From Acanthosepion esculentum (Eukaryota; Mollusca; Cephalopoda; Sepiida; Sepiidae): DNA of 64,000 bases. Below the pieces are notes generated by a model, which ran no database searches, was not told the origin of the DNA, and saw only the letters and a list, made by a program, of their open reading frames with translations. Below, piece after piece: positions 33,235-44,283 of the stretch; position 1 is the first letter of the stretch; each line of letters begins with the position of its first letter. The stretch spans positions 29,140,758 to 29,204,757 of the forward strand of contig OZ038495.1 in assembly GCA_964036315.1 (NCBI GenBank), written 5' to 3'. A program made the translations under genes and the position numbers.

Positions 33235-34206
33235 ACAACAGGTCTCCTCAATACTTTGTCAATTTCCTCAGTATACAAGTTCTTTTGACGAGCATTGTTC
33301 GAATACTCTTCATTCTCCCATTATTAATGTTCTCCTCCTTCTCAGTTGTTTTGACATTAGGGTAACGTATCATCTCTTACTTCTATTTATCGAATTTCCA
33401 AATCAGTATCATATAGTGCCTTTCATTGAAGATCGGCAAATTGCTTCAGCGTGCAACACTCTCCTCAGCATTACAGCGGATGTTAGCAGTTCTAAAAACG
33501 GTTGTTTGATATAAATACCCACTGAATGCAAGCGGTTATTTTAAATAATTAACCCAGCTCTACTCTGTGCTTATTCGACTTTGAAACGTACCTCACAGAT
33601 CCGTAAATGAAAAAGTCATCGGCTTATGAGAATTTAATAGGAGGTCCGTTTTTGAAAGACGACGTGTTGTTATTCAAGTGATTCTGAAGTTGTGACATAA
33701 CAGCATGTGATCCCTAATTAGGTATTCTCACGGTCGACCAGCAGATGCGTTCTCCTTGTAGGCGCCATGCAGGGAGTCGTTTCTTTTGGATATATCGAAA
33801 ATTTGGTTGAATGTACCACCTTTGAAGACGGCGAACTGAGAGATCAAAAATAAATACCCAATAAATCCATGAAAAACAAAACTATGAAAAGTATAAAGGA
33901 AATAAAATGCCCATTTAGGCATTGCATGTTGTCACGTATCCTTTACACTCAAAAGCATACATAAAGGAATAGAGTTAAATGTGTATTTATAAACTCACAC
34001 CTCTCTCTCATATATATATATATATGTGTGTGCCTATACATATTTATATGTTAAGTAACTATATCGTATATGCAACCTGCGAAAGCACGGGCTATACCCT
34101 GCCCTTGTCAAATGCCAAAGAGGTAAAACAGATTAAGTGGTTAAGGCGAAATATTTATATCCTAATTTAAGCAAATATAAATAGATAAATGTGTATGCGT
34201 TTATTT
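33235..34206. other. Unassigned stretch
   Basis: No gene was recognised. The minus strand near 33280-33360 (SKQLRRRR...) could be further LINE sequence, but the resemblance is weak. A short TA tract lies near 34010-34025. Confidence 0.45.
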
Positions 34207-34555
34207 TACGGTTTTTGTTTTGTTTTGTTGCATATTAACCTCAATGGGTTATTTAATGCTGACAAGATTTTTATTTCTGGTAATATTTTCTTTTTTCCAA
34301 ATATTAATTGCTGATACTAATTTTTTTAAAAAGTATTTCTGGTATTAAAATCTGTTTACACTTTCATAGTGTTTTGATTCAGGTTGTGGGGTTAACTATT
34401 TACCCATAGCTGGGACCCTAACAGGTGCTACCACCCCGGGTCAGGGTGGACCTGAGAACACCACCAATTAAGAGGTGGTTCCACGCCCCTCAAAACCTCC
34501 TGATCAGAGGCCTTGCTGTTGGACTTAGTTTATCGTCTACGCAGGACGCTTATTT
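34207..34555 (+). repeat. Family B repeat, short full-length copy
   Basis: The head (ttttgttttgttgcatatta), only two ttctggtaat-type units, the core (taactatttacccatagctg, gtcagggtggacctgagaac, ggtggttccacgcccctc) and the tail (tagtttatcgtctacgcagg) are all present. Fewer internal units explain the shorter length compared with 20516-21029. Confidence 0.82.
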
Positions 34556-34641
34556 TACGGGTATATCAATATAATAAATGCAAATGTCAGTGTATCACAC
34601 TTTTTCAATTAAAGTAACAACTCACACTAGCTCATCTTATA

Positions 34642-35226
34642 TACACTCCTGATCAAAAATTAAAGACGACTTTAAATTCCACTGGCTTTCACAACAACCC
34701 GTCTTATTCTCCTACTCAATGCCAAAGTATTTTTTTAGGCTTACCAGTAGACTTTGCGTTTCAATAATTCGCACTGTCCTTTAGAAAGTTGTAAATCACA
34801 GTTTTACTGCGATTTACCTTAGCTGCGATCGCCCTCTGTGACAAATTTTGATTATGGAAATCTAGACTTCGAGCACGCTCAACTTCGGTAAGTTTGCTTG
34901 CTTTAGGCATGGTGACGCAGTGATTACTAATCTCTAACTGTACTAAAACATTGGAATTACCCTAGATTTATATCTTAAGTAAATATATTGTATATGCAAC
35001 CTGTGAAGGCACCCCTGGTCATATAAGTTTGATCAAGTGTAAAACGCCTCATTTTATAAAAATGTCCATTTCTGAATAAATTGATTTGATTATAACTTTT
35101 TTCTACATAACCTTTTAGATTATAGAATTAGCAACCTTAAGTAAGAACAAGTTTATAATGTATCCATGACAAACAGTCTCTTATAAGAAAACTTTCAAGT
35201 GGTCTTAGATTTTTTATCAGGAGTAT
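34642..35226 (-). mobile_element. Tc1-like element, internally deleted
   Basis: Terminal inverted repeats of about 35 bases: the left reads cactcctgatcaaaaattaa, the right ttttttatcaggag with matching sequence before it. TA flanks the ends. The length of 585 bp and a retained N-terminal transposase region (34716-34910, minus) with no catalytic domain mark it as a deletion derivative. Confidence 0.85.
34716..34910 (-). pseudogene. Tc1-like transposase, N-terminal HTH only
   Basis: The ATG at 34910 opens MPKASKLTEVERARSLDFHN, then QNLSQRAIAAKVNRSKTVIY, then NFLKDSANY. This is the paired-like helix-turn-helix that binds the element's ends in Tc1/Tc3 transposases, with the NRSKTVI recognition helix. 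An in-frame TGA interrupts it after SANY (34761-34763). A KSTGKPKK motif (the usual GRPKK linker) follows before a second TGA at 34716-34718. No DDE domain remains. Confidence 0.85.
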
Positions 35227-35616
35227 ATAATAAATGCCAATGTCAATGTGCCACGCTTCTTTTTTTCAATTAAAGGACAAATCTCAATAGCTAATCTCCT
35301 TCTGCTATATAACAAATAACAATTTGTAAATCCAAGATTTTAGGTTTGCGAGACCGGATCCGCCCCGCAATTTTTTTAATTTGTTCACGGAGACAACCTG
35401 ATTCCAAAATGGTATGATATGTTGGGCTACGGCGTTTAAGAGTAAAGTTGAAAATGTGTGACAGTTACATTCACATTTATTATATAGATATATGCGTGTC
35501 ACTGTTTTTCTTATATTAGCAATAGCAAAATATCGTATATTGATACATGTCAATCAAGAAATATATCCCACTGTAATGACTTGTTCCATTTATCAAAATT
35601 ATTTGTCCTTACTCAT
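35227..35616. other. Unassigned spacer
   Basis: No gene or repeat was recognised. Confidence 0.45.
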
Positions 35617-35634
35617 ACACACGAAAGAGTATTT

Positions 35635-35668
<34 letters not shown>

Positions 35669-35686
35669 AAATACTCTTTCGTGTGT
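35617..35686. repeat. 70-bp palindrome with (AT)n centre
   Basis: Arms acacacgaaagagtatttca and its exact reverse complement flank a self-complementary (AT)n core, so the whole 70 bases form one hairpin or cruciform. It lies at the 3' end of the CR1-like fragment. Confidence 0.92.
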
Positions 35687-35689
35687 GTG

Positions 35690-36110
35690 TGTATACTTTT
35701 GTTTACTGGATTTGGAATGTTAGAACACAGTATTATGAGAGAAAGTGAGAAATTGTCAAGTAGCTCCTCAGAGCAGTTGCCATGAAAATACTTGTTGAAA
35801 AGACAGAGGGAAGCCACAGCACGTGTGTGAGAGAGTGACTGTAGAAAAGATGCCAGATCAGGTCTTATCACACTGCATATCAATCTCTGTATTTTATCGA
35901 AGACCTCGAGATGAACAACGGGGTCACAAGACCATATATAGCAACAGTATTCAATGCAAGAACGAATGGTTGATTTGAAGAATGGACTCAACCAAGAAGA
36001 ACACCCTGGTGCAACACAGAAAACGAAATTTCGTTGAGGTAGATGATGCTATTGATTCAATGCAGTTGTTCCACCTCAGCTCCGTGGAAAACGTGAGAAG
36101 AAACAGGCAT
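35690..36110 (-). pseudogene. CR1/Jockey-like LINE RT fragment
   Basis: Minus-strand translation: RWNNCIESIASS, then FFKSTIRSCIEYCCYIWSCD, VHLEVFDKIQRLICSVIRPD, LASFLQSLSHTRAVASLCLF, NKYFHGNCSEEL. This is the RT C-terminal part of the same family as 6476-7540, truncated at both ends and frameshifted near 36000. Confidence 0.8.
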
Positions 36111-37050
36111 ATATATATTTTATCTTTGCGTCAGAAAGCATCGAAAAAGAAGTAGATAAGTTCTACTAGTGAATAGATAATGTCAAACCCGAAATCATGT
36201 AAAAAGAAATTCCTATCTTCATGGCGAACGTCAAAGAAAGCACGGAACAGGATATTGAAATGGTCGGTAGATATCTACTTGAATCAGGCAAAGAAATCAA
36301 AGTAAATGGGTTTAACATTACACGCGAAATGCTTAAGTAATAACCAACATCGGATTCGAAGAATATTATTCCAGACCCTTAAACATTTTCCAGAATTCGA
36401 GGACATACAAAAGCGATCACTAAAGGAGTGATTATATCCAAGTTTCGTCTAAATGAATTACATGATTACAAAACTTAATGTTAAAAATTAACATGATTCC
36501 CCACCCAAAAGCCCAAGCCCTTATGAAAAAAACTTCACGATGACTCCATTTGTATACAAGCATATACAGTCGTAGTTAAGAACAATAAAATGCCTCGTAA
36601 CGTTAATGATTCAAACCGAACACTGTAGGAGAAACACTAGTGACTGCATGTAATCGTATGAAGACACGAAATTAATTGAACATCTAAATGAATAGCCTAG
36701 TGATATTCGGTATTTTCATGTATTTAATGACTTATAAAATTAATTAATAAAAATGTAAGTATTTTTACTTTTAATTATCGAATGAAAATGAATATATGAC
36801 ATTTTAACTTTGTTGCTACCTAATACAAAACGAAATCGGTGGTCCGTCTTCTGTTTGCGCCTGTGTTCGCTATGTTCGTACTTAGGAAACGTATGAATCC
36901 ATGTGTTCACCCACCGCAACCACTCGCATCAGGGTTATATTACAGAGCGGATAGAGGCTTTTTTGTTTTGTTTCGCAACCAGTCTGTGCGAAGAACAATT
37001 CTTAATTTAAAACCGCTTCGTTTTCGTAACGGTTAAATAGCAACTCTTTC
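36111..37050. other. Unassigned stretch
   Basis: No recognised product; a 65-codon plus-strand frame (36839-37036) matches nothing known to me. Confidence 0.45.
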
Positions 37051-37544
37051 GTCTTGCTTGGCAAGCTGAAAAGAGATGATGACTCACAATGTCTGACATT
37101 TTTATAACATGTCAGTTGCGTTATCTGTGAAGATAGCGTCTAAGTTTAATTTCAAGCTCTTAATGTATTCCATTATCTAACTACTTACATGTAATAGTAA
37201 ATCAATGCCTTTGCATTGACTTAAATAAAATCATTTTACATATCCACGAATACGAGACAAGGATAAGGACAAAGGTGTAAATCCAACAATTTTTATATTG
37301 AAAATCGTTAGCTAAATGGGTAATTTGCACAAAAGTAAACCACAAACACGTGATAACACATATTTTCGTATAAACACAAAAATAAATGTTCTGTTGCTTT
37401 GTTTTCAAGTTTATTTTTATCCTATTCTGCTGAAGTTACATAATAATAATCTCGTTTTCTATGAAAGATTCAAAATATATTTCATCACTCCCGCTACAGT
37501 GGGGTGGGGGTCGCACTTTTAAAGTTTCCCATCTGGCTCAGATA

Positions 37545-37705
37545 GAAGCGGACAATTCGACTTGTTTTATGACATATTTATTCTTATCATATCGCGTGTT
37601 CAGTTTACCTTAACCTGTACTGTAGAGTATCCTATCAAAACCAAAGTAGCACCGCCAAGGAGAAATCACCGTTAGCTTCTTCATGGTCATTTATTCCGAT
37701 AAAGG
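37545..37705 (-). repeat. 160-bp module X, copy 1
   Basis: gaagcggacaattcgacttg to gtcatttattccgata. Repeated in the same orientation at 38132-38286. Confidence 0.85.
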
Positions 37706-37854
37706 GCTGGATATTTGAGGAGACTTGTTTTCACTTAATTCTAAAAAGGGACCATCATAAATCCAGTATGAAAAATACAAAGGCATAAAATGACAAAAAT
37801 GAAAAGATAGCCCTGATAGTTACTGAAATTATTTTTTACGGTAATTTTCACACT

Positions 37855-38113
37855 GTACAAGTCCCGAGAACCACTCGAGGTAGAGGGTTACGATAAGGCG
37901 TAGATTCTTCGGATAGATAGTGGGGGGAGATAGCGGTTGACTCTAGATTTGAAAAGTTTAAGATTTTAGTGATCGGGAAGCAACCTCTAGGGAGTCTGTT
38001 CCATAGGACAGTGTTTCGAGTGAAGAACCTGTTTGAGTGGAACTTATCTCTCGCCGATGGAATACGGAGGGAATATAAGTGGTTTGCTACTATGTAATTA
38101 GCATGCTGGGTCC
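37855..38113 (-). pseudogene. LINE RT C-terminal fragment (clade H), minus copy
   Basis: The inverted counterpart of 30642-30868. It is truncated at the arm boundary, lacking the LSHRRDVASVSRLF start seen in the plus copy. Frameshifts are present. It lies next to module X. Confidence 0.7.
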
Positions 38114-38131
38114 CATCGGGTGCAAATATAT

Positions 38132-38286
38132 AGAAGCGGACAATTCGACTTGTTTTATGACATATTTATTTTTATCATATCGCGTGTTCAGTTCACCTTA
38201 GCCTGTACCGTAGAGTATCCGACCAAAACCGATGTAGCATCCCCAAGGAGAAATTGCCGTTAGCTCCTTTATGGTCATTTATTCTC
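38132..38286 (-). repeat. 160-bp module X, copy 2
   Basis: Aligns with 37545-37705 (587-base offset), starting gaagcggacaattcgacttg. Differences are scattered substitutions. Together the two copies suggest tandem insertion or duplication of the clade H 3' region. Confidence 0.85.
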
Positions 38287-39891
38287 TGATACGGAAGCCA
38301 TTAGATTGTTAAATGTTAATTTTAAGCAGAAAATGTGTTAAGCCCAAAATGTATTATAAACTGAGCTAGGGAATGTAAGACATTTTCACTGGTAAAGTGG
38401 AAGGGAAGAAAACGGACCATTTTGATTATCTCACTCATTTCAATTAGAATGATGCACCAAGAATTATCTATCGAAAATCTGGCATGCGGGGAAAGCAAAC
38501 TGGGAAATGGCTTTCTCTCTGTCTTCTGACGTTAGAAAAACATATCACTGGCGAGAAAAGAGGCAGACGGGAACTATATTTTCGTTGGCGAAGTTGAGAA
38601 ATGAAAACAGGATGAACCCACTGCGAAGGTTAGAATTATGAAAATCGATCCTTTCGCAACAGGCAGGTGGTCTGGTTTCAGTTTTTGCTATCACGGCCAT
38701 CGGCCCAAGGTTGGGGAACATTGTCTCTCTTTGTTGAGAATGTAAGTAAACTAATATATTTTCATTGACGAAAACAAATTGGGAAATAATTTTTATCTAC
38801 CGCTCGGAAGGTTAAAATGAGAAGCAGTGGTCTGATTTATGTTCTCGCTGGACATAAGTAAGAGCAGGGAAGTGAAAGGGAGTCAGATAATTGAAATTAT
38901 TGAAGGAAGTCACCTACAACCTTTTACAAATATGCTTTAAAAAGTAAATTTGTCACAGAAACATGTATGCCAGCCCCGAGAAATGGCCTGAGTTAGAATA
39001 ACTAATTTTTAGCCCCTCTCTCTGGGGTGGTGGTGTGAGATGTAAAGTGAAGCAGTTTGGAGATAAGGGAGGAGCAATCCGTGTGATTACTCACAAGGAA
39101 GAGGGATAATTCTCCAAATTTGGAAAGTTGAATAAGAAAGGCGAAATATGGAATAAAGAAAATATTTATTGGGATTAATGTGATGATTGGGGAATTACCG
39201 AATTCCCAGAACAGCACGGCCCCACACCAGTTTTTCGCTGAAGTGCATATAAGCAGATTAGCTTGGGAGCTCAGAGACTTGGGGCTGCGAACCCGGATCA
39301 AGTGCCTCTGGAATCCACGTCAGCTGTCAACAGATTTCCTGATTCCAAGGCCTAGTGTCACCTTAGAAATTGATGCGGGAAGGGTTAATATTTGTTGTAC
39401 CAAGAGCTATATAAACCAATTGAAGTTTGACCCCATGGAACTTTAGTTTTATTTTTTTTTACCATGAAGATATTAATTATTCCTTAATGTTTCACACGCC
39501 ACGGCTTCAACCAGCACTGTCATTACGACAACATACGATCTTCCAGTGCTCTGAGATCAAGAACACAACGTTGACAGAGTTGGTGTCGATCGAAGCGGCA
39601 AGCAACCAGCTTTGACTAGTTCGCAGCTCGACGCCCGGAGGGACAGTTCATCCGCGATGTACTTCTCCCTCCTTCTCTTCCTCACTGGCTAAGAAGGTGA
39701 GCAGCTGAACACGTGGGCTAGCACAATCAAAGATAACCTGGCAGTACTATCGGGTTCACAAGTAGTTGGTCTTCGACGATGGAATCGCGAGTGGCTCGCC
39801 ATTTCGTGTGACCTGGCTCTCCCATTTTAAAAAATAAATAAGGAACTGTGTCAAATTTATAATTTTTTTTCCTACTCGTTTCTTATTTAAC

Positions 39892-39900
<9 letters not shown>
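38287..39900. other. Unassigned 1.6-kb stretch
   Basis: No transposon or host gene was recognised. Open frames of 99 codons (39002-39301, minus) and 88 codons (39180-39446, plus) overlap and match nothing I know. 39480-39830 is GC-richer than the local average. Confidence 0.45.

Positions 39901-39902
<2 letters not shown>

Positions 39903-39926
<24 letters not shown>
39903..39926. repeat. Short (CATA)n/(TA)n microsatellite
   Basis: Cata units grade into TA units. Confidence 0.85.
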
Positions 39927-39929
<3 letters not shown>

Positions 39930-39953
39930 ACATAATAGCTGGCCCGTCCTTTA

Positions 39954-40026
39954 GGGTGGTTAGCCAATCCCTATTGTAGACGCTCTCTGAGGCATATTTG
40001 TGTTTGTTGAACACCCACAGAGTTCA
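39954..40026 (+). repeat. Family F dispersed repeat, copy 2
   Basis: gggtggttagccaatccct, attgtagacg, atatttgtgtttgttgaaca and cccacagagttcacctg align with the minus strand of 4084-4149. Confidence 0.55.
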
Positions 40027-40282
40027 CCTGCAGTTTATAATTATGCTGAGTAGAACTTAGTTACAGTTTCTGGGAAAGAGCATGTTACCTAGCGTGATCA
40101 ACAATCTGTACAAGGCCAGCACACTGCCAATCTCGGTCAGGATAATTTGTGATTCGTGCTAACACTGCTATCGACGGGCTCCAAGTGTTCCGTCTACCCA
40201 ATTTCACTCATAATGCCTGCTTTAATGGTTTTCAGGCACTTTCTCAAAAGGTGCCGCACGCTAGGATGATGAAAATTACGAC

Positions 40283-40810
40283 ACAGAGACCGGAAGACGT
40301 ATTGGCATGACCAAAGTTGCATTCCAGAAGCTAAGCTGAAAATTAAAATATGGAAAAAAATTTCGTTAGCATTAAAGAAAAGTGCACTGAAGTGTTACGT
40401 AATATCTATTATCCTGTATGGCAGCGAATGCTCGACAATCTCCTCAAAGATGAAGCCGAGACTTGAGGCAACAGAAAAGTGGTTCTACAGAAAGATATTG
40501 AGGATACCATGGGCTGAATATGTGAGCAACAAGTTTTTGGAGAAAATGAAAACAAAGAGGAAACTTTTAATTAACACCAAGAAGAGGCAGTTGAAGCAAG
40601 TAATGAGGAAGGAAGGCTTGGAAATTCTGATACTCACAGGAGAGATAGAAAGAAAGAGGGACAGAAGAAAGCGCTTAACCTACTTGATGGGAAAATGGAT
40701 GGCGGAACAGGATTTGTGAGAAATAACAAAAAATAACTTATTAAAAGCTACGAGTGACAGGAGATAGTGGAGGGCGATGATCGCGCCTACGTTCTGAAGG
40801 GACACGGCAC
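40283..40810 (+). pseudogene. RTE-type LINE RT, C-terminal fragment
   Basis: Translation gives KKISLALKKSALKCYVISIL, then LYGSECSTISSKMKPRLEAT, EKWFYRKILRIPWAEYVSN, KKRQLKQVMRKEGLEILIL, TGEIERKRDRRKRLTYL. The order (KCYV.S.LLYG.E.W..., FYRR.LRI.W, RK..L..H.MR.E.LE.L.LTG.IEGKR.RG) is the RT C-terminus of RTE-group endonuclease/RT proteins. The frame is open over 127 codons but lacks the catalytic palm, so it is a 5'-truncated dead copy. Its last part (to 40810) matches the minus-strand relic at 53465-53680. Confidence 0.82.
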
Positions 40811-41457
40811 ATAAAACCTGTGGAGTTGCTCAACCACCATGATCAAGCTTTGGTTGTATAGGTTGGTTGCTGTAAGACCATAATGTGTAGCAGCAAGTTT
40901 CAGCTCCATGCTACAACGTAACTAGTAATTTTATCGACATCACGAGTCCCAATGACCGATTCCCTAACACTCTGTAATCCCACGAATTATTATGTGTGGA
41001 GCGCAGATGAGATAGGCAGAGACCGCACTTTAGCACGAAGTCCCAGCTGATCGACATGATTAAGGAGACGTTTGAGGCTTTCCCTCGGAACACCGTGATG
41101 GCCGCATGCATCAGATTCCAGAGCCCCCTTGGTAGATGCTGCGGTTGGCCTCTTTGAGTGAATTGTATTTTGATTATTATGACTTGTATGCCACTATTAT
41201 ATTTTTCTCAAAGAATGATTTTTTGCTTAGATATTCAATTTGTTTTCCCTTAAAATGTACTTATGAAATTTAGCCCGAACACTCATAAATTTAACTTCCT
41301 ATAGGGGTAGTAATACTTTCGACGATAAGGCTATGTTACTGTAAGTTTAGTAGGTTATTACTTTTATTACAGGATAATCCCCCTATTGATGTAAATATAT
41401 ATTGTTATACGTATATTGTGTTGTTTGTGTCTGCACATATATGTGTGTGTATATATA
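40811..41457. other. Unassigned spacer
   Basis: No gene or repeat was recognised. Confidence 0.45.
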
Positions 41458-41650
41458 AGAAATATAGTCTTAAAATGTGCTATATTTATAGGATAAAGTG
41501 CTCAATATCAGAGATAGAGCGTGTGTAAATATAAAATTGAACATAGAAATCAACACTTAGAGGCGACAGTCTGTTTCATACTGGACGCAATTCGCGGCCT
41601 AACGTCCAGCATGAAGCAGCCTGTTGCCTCTGCGTGTTGACTTCAATGTT
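41458..41650 (-). repeat. Family C foldback element with loop
   Basis: The minus strand begins at the (CA)n end with arm 1 (gtgaacattgaagtcaacac) and has arm 2 at 41545-41591 (gaacatagaaatcaacactt, agaggcgacagtctg). Arms of about 45 bases with some mismatches enclose a loop of about 23 bases. The constant end of the family (ctcaatatcagagatagagc; tatagtcttaaaatgtgct) lies at 41458-41531. Confidence 0.82.
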
Positions 41651-41671
41651 CACACACACACACACACACAC

Positions 41672-41718
<47 letters not shown>
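41651..41718. repeat. (CA)n plus (TA)n microsatellite
   Basis: (CA)10 at 41651-41671 followed by (TA)23 at 41673-41718, directly attached to the family C foldback. Confidence 0.95.
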
Positions 41719-41720
<2 letters not shown>

Positions 41721-42106
41721 GTGTGTGTGAAATGTTCATACAAGGTGTGCCTCTGTTTTCTTTGTAAGGGAATTAATATCTGAAATAAAATATATTTGGT
41801 AATTATCTCATGTTGATTATCACGAGCTTTCTCGTCTGACTGCCAGGAACAAAACAGTCTTTGACATTCGCGCCTAATGATCTCTCGTGCAGTTCATCAT
41901 ATTCCAACTTAATTTCAATAAAAACAAAATAAATAATAAAACATATGTATTTTTTTCCTCAGTTTCTTTAAATAATTTTAAAATTTTAAACTTAATATAG
42001 ATTAAATTAAAAAATTTGAATTTTATAGTATAATTTAATATTTATTAGAATGAATCCTATTTTAGTCTAACCCTAACATTCAATAATGTTATAACTTTCG
42101 AATAAA

Positions 42107-42147
<41 letters not shown>

Positions 42148-42242
42148 AAATAAACAAACAATAATTTTTTTTTTTTTTTAAATCGTACACGTTATAATAT
42201 GCTCAATTCAAGTAGGAAAACCACACTTGAGAGTGATTTAAT
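41719..42242. other. Unassigned AT-rich spacer
   Basis: Contains a (TA)16 array at 42110-42142 and a T run near 42165-42180. No gene was recognised. Confidence 0.5.
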
Positions 42243-43105
42243 ATCTGACCAGAACTCTACCCCGGTTTCAAGCGCCAATGTCTCGTCAGGTGTTTTGTTC
42301 CGTGAATCAATCAGAACTTAAATGCCTTCATTCGACACTGGGGGCAATGGGAAGAGATGTAGTAAGGAAAAATATTAAAATAAAATAAAATAAAATGAAA
42401 GGAGAAGAAAATGTTTCTAACTTTATCCAGGTTCGTTATAGCCAACAAAATTAACTTTGTGACGTATCTATATTTGATCTCAGACCTTCCATTCAACTAC
42501 TCAGCGCCAGCTCTGCACAGTGCAACAGCCATTCGCTCCCCCCAAGCCCCCGACACGAGAGGCCACCCACCCCGCAAAATACTCCGCTCAACGTCCGGGC
42601 CTCTGTCTTCCCGTCCGAAATCTCCAAGGGCGGCTTGCCAGTTTCGTAATGAACCCGCACTCCGGCATTCCAAATGACGAAGCACGGCTACAACACCTCC
42701 CCACAAACTGGCCCTCTACCCCACCTCTCACTCCCCCCACAAGACCCGAATTTTCCCTGTTCAATCCTTCGACAACACTGCACACGTTTCCAGTGTAACT
42801 GCAGCTCAACCCAATTGCACTGCGGTCAAACAACCTGCACAGTTCGGACGCCTCCTGGAAATGCTCACCCAGAAGACCGAAAAACACCATTCCCATACCC
42901 GTCCTACCCGCTTACTAAAGGGAGGTCTGAACCTGATGCCACCCCTCTTTCCACTGTCATCCGTTCCTGGGTTCGCCCGGTCCGGCCACTTTTTCCTCTT
43001 TTCGTTGAATATTTCTTCATTTGACAATCACTAATTTATTCGCTAAATGAGCCACCTGACGAGACCTTGGCGGTCGAAACCGCGATAGTGTTCTACTCAG
43101 CGTTC
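42243..43105. repeat. Inverted-repeat-bounded block with C-rich island
   Basis: The left end (42243-42300: agaactctaccccggtttca, agcgccaatgtctcgtcagg) and right end (43045-43105, minus strand: ggtttcgaccgccaaggtct, cgtcaggtggc) are inverted copies of one repeat. Between them, 42490-42985 is strongly C-rich on the plus strand, unlike anything else in the window. It reads in several frames as proline/serine/threonine-rich peptide (for example PPLTPPTRPEFSLFNPSTT). This could be a decayed ORF1/gag-like region of a retroelement, but no zinc knuckle or endonuclease motif is clear. Confidence 0.5.
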
Positions 43106-43127
43106 TTATCTTTATATATATTTAAGT

Positions 43128-43155
43128 TTGTGTGTGTGTGTGTGTGTGTGTGTGG
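43128..43155. repeat. (GT)n microsatellite
   Basis: About 13 GT units. Confidence 0.9.
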
Positions 43156-43662
43156 TTGTTTTTTATCAAGCAGTTAATGAAATATTTATTGCTTACTTTA
43201 AATACAATGGACGCTCATAATTTAGGCAGTGCGCATGCGTGCGGATGCGTTTGCATTGAAAAAAAAACAATGGGAATGTGAAACACTTTTTTCTTTCCGG
43301 TGATTAATACAAATCGGTAAAATTGTGAGTATTTGTAAAAGCTTCAATGAGAAATATTTTTGCCCAAAAGTCGATGACGTGACGACATCAACGTTAAATG
43401 GAAGAACAGGTTAAAATTTAAGGATAGAAATGCATCCGGAGCCGCCTTCATATATTTATGGAAATGTAATTGTGTATGCAAGGCTTAGTAAATGTATTGA
43501 TTGTGTGTAACTGTTTCTATGCAAAAATGTATGAACTGTATTACAAACGCTTATTATTCATGTGTTCATATTATACTTGGCGTTTAGGTGTGTGTATATA
43601 TATATATATATACACATAGCATAATGAGAAGCCACGTATGCTTTCTTGATATGTATATAATA
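43156..43662. other. Unassigned spacer
   Basis: No recognised gene. A short TA tract lies near 43592-43612. Confidence 0.45.
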
Positions 43663-44064
43663 TGGATAAAACAACTGAAAAGTTGCAAATTAAAAGAAAA
43701 AAAGTCTTTGTTTAACCCTAAACCATATAAACTAGGGTTAAACAAAGACTTGGGTATTGTAAATCTGTATAAATATTTCAATAGTTCAAAAAAATTCTTT
43801 AGATATAGTTAAAAAACCTTTTTAAACAACATCTAAAATACTATCGTTAGATTTACGTTAGAATTATTCAAACACAGTTGCATTCCACATCACGTGACGT
43901 CCGCTACTTGTAAACAAACTTCCGAACACAGTTACTTAATCAATTTCTAAGGAAGGACCAAGGTGGTCTGAAATATCAAATATATAAAAACATATAAATA
44001 AATACTTTCACAAAAAAACACCCAATTTTTTTTCTTTTAATTTGCAACTTTTCAGTTGTTTTAT

Positions 44065-44067
<3 letters not shown>
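43663..44067. mobile_element. 405-bp MITE with 41-bp inverted ends and inner hairpin
   Basis: 43663-43703 (tggataaaacaactgaaaag, ttgcaaattaaaag) is the reverse complement of 44027-44067 over 41 bases. TA-rich sequence flanks both sides and a (TA)20 array follows directly. Inside, 43702-43719 and 43734-43751 form a perfect 18-bp stem (aagtctttgtttaaccct) with a 14-base loop. It has no coding capacity. Confidence 0.8.

Positions 44068-44106
<39 letters not shown>
44068..44106. repeat. (TA)n microsatellite
   Basis: About 19 TA units abutting the MITE's right end. Confidence 0.95.
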
Positions 44107-44111
<5 letters not shown>

Positions 44112-44283
44112 CATACAACGGTATATATAATGTATTGAACTCTCTGGGGAGGAAGTGTGGGTTTGTAAACAGTTTGTATTACGGCTAATAATGCAAGACT
44201 AATCGGTAAATCGAATCGAATTTTCTCAGTCACTGTGTGTTTATCTAAAAATAAATACGCTTAAATTGACCTTCATCTCTGCC

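Larger units (their letters stand above)
37051..38113 (-). repeat. Right arm of 1.07-kb inverted repeat
   Basis: Reverse complement of 30642-31710, from gtcttgcttggcaagctga to gcatgctgggtcc. It includes a minus-strand copy of the clade H LINE tail at 37855-38113 (SARDKFHS, NRLPRGCFPITKI-type codons). Confidence 0.88.

Noticed and set aside
40450..40719. Lys/Arg-rich 89-codon frame as a host protein
   Set aside because: It is the C-terminal end of an RTE-type reverse transcriptase.
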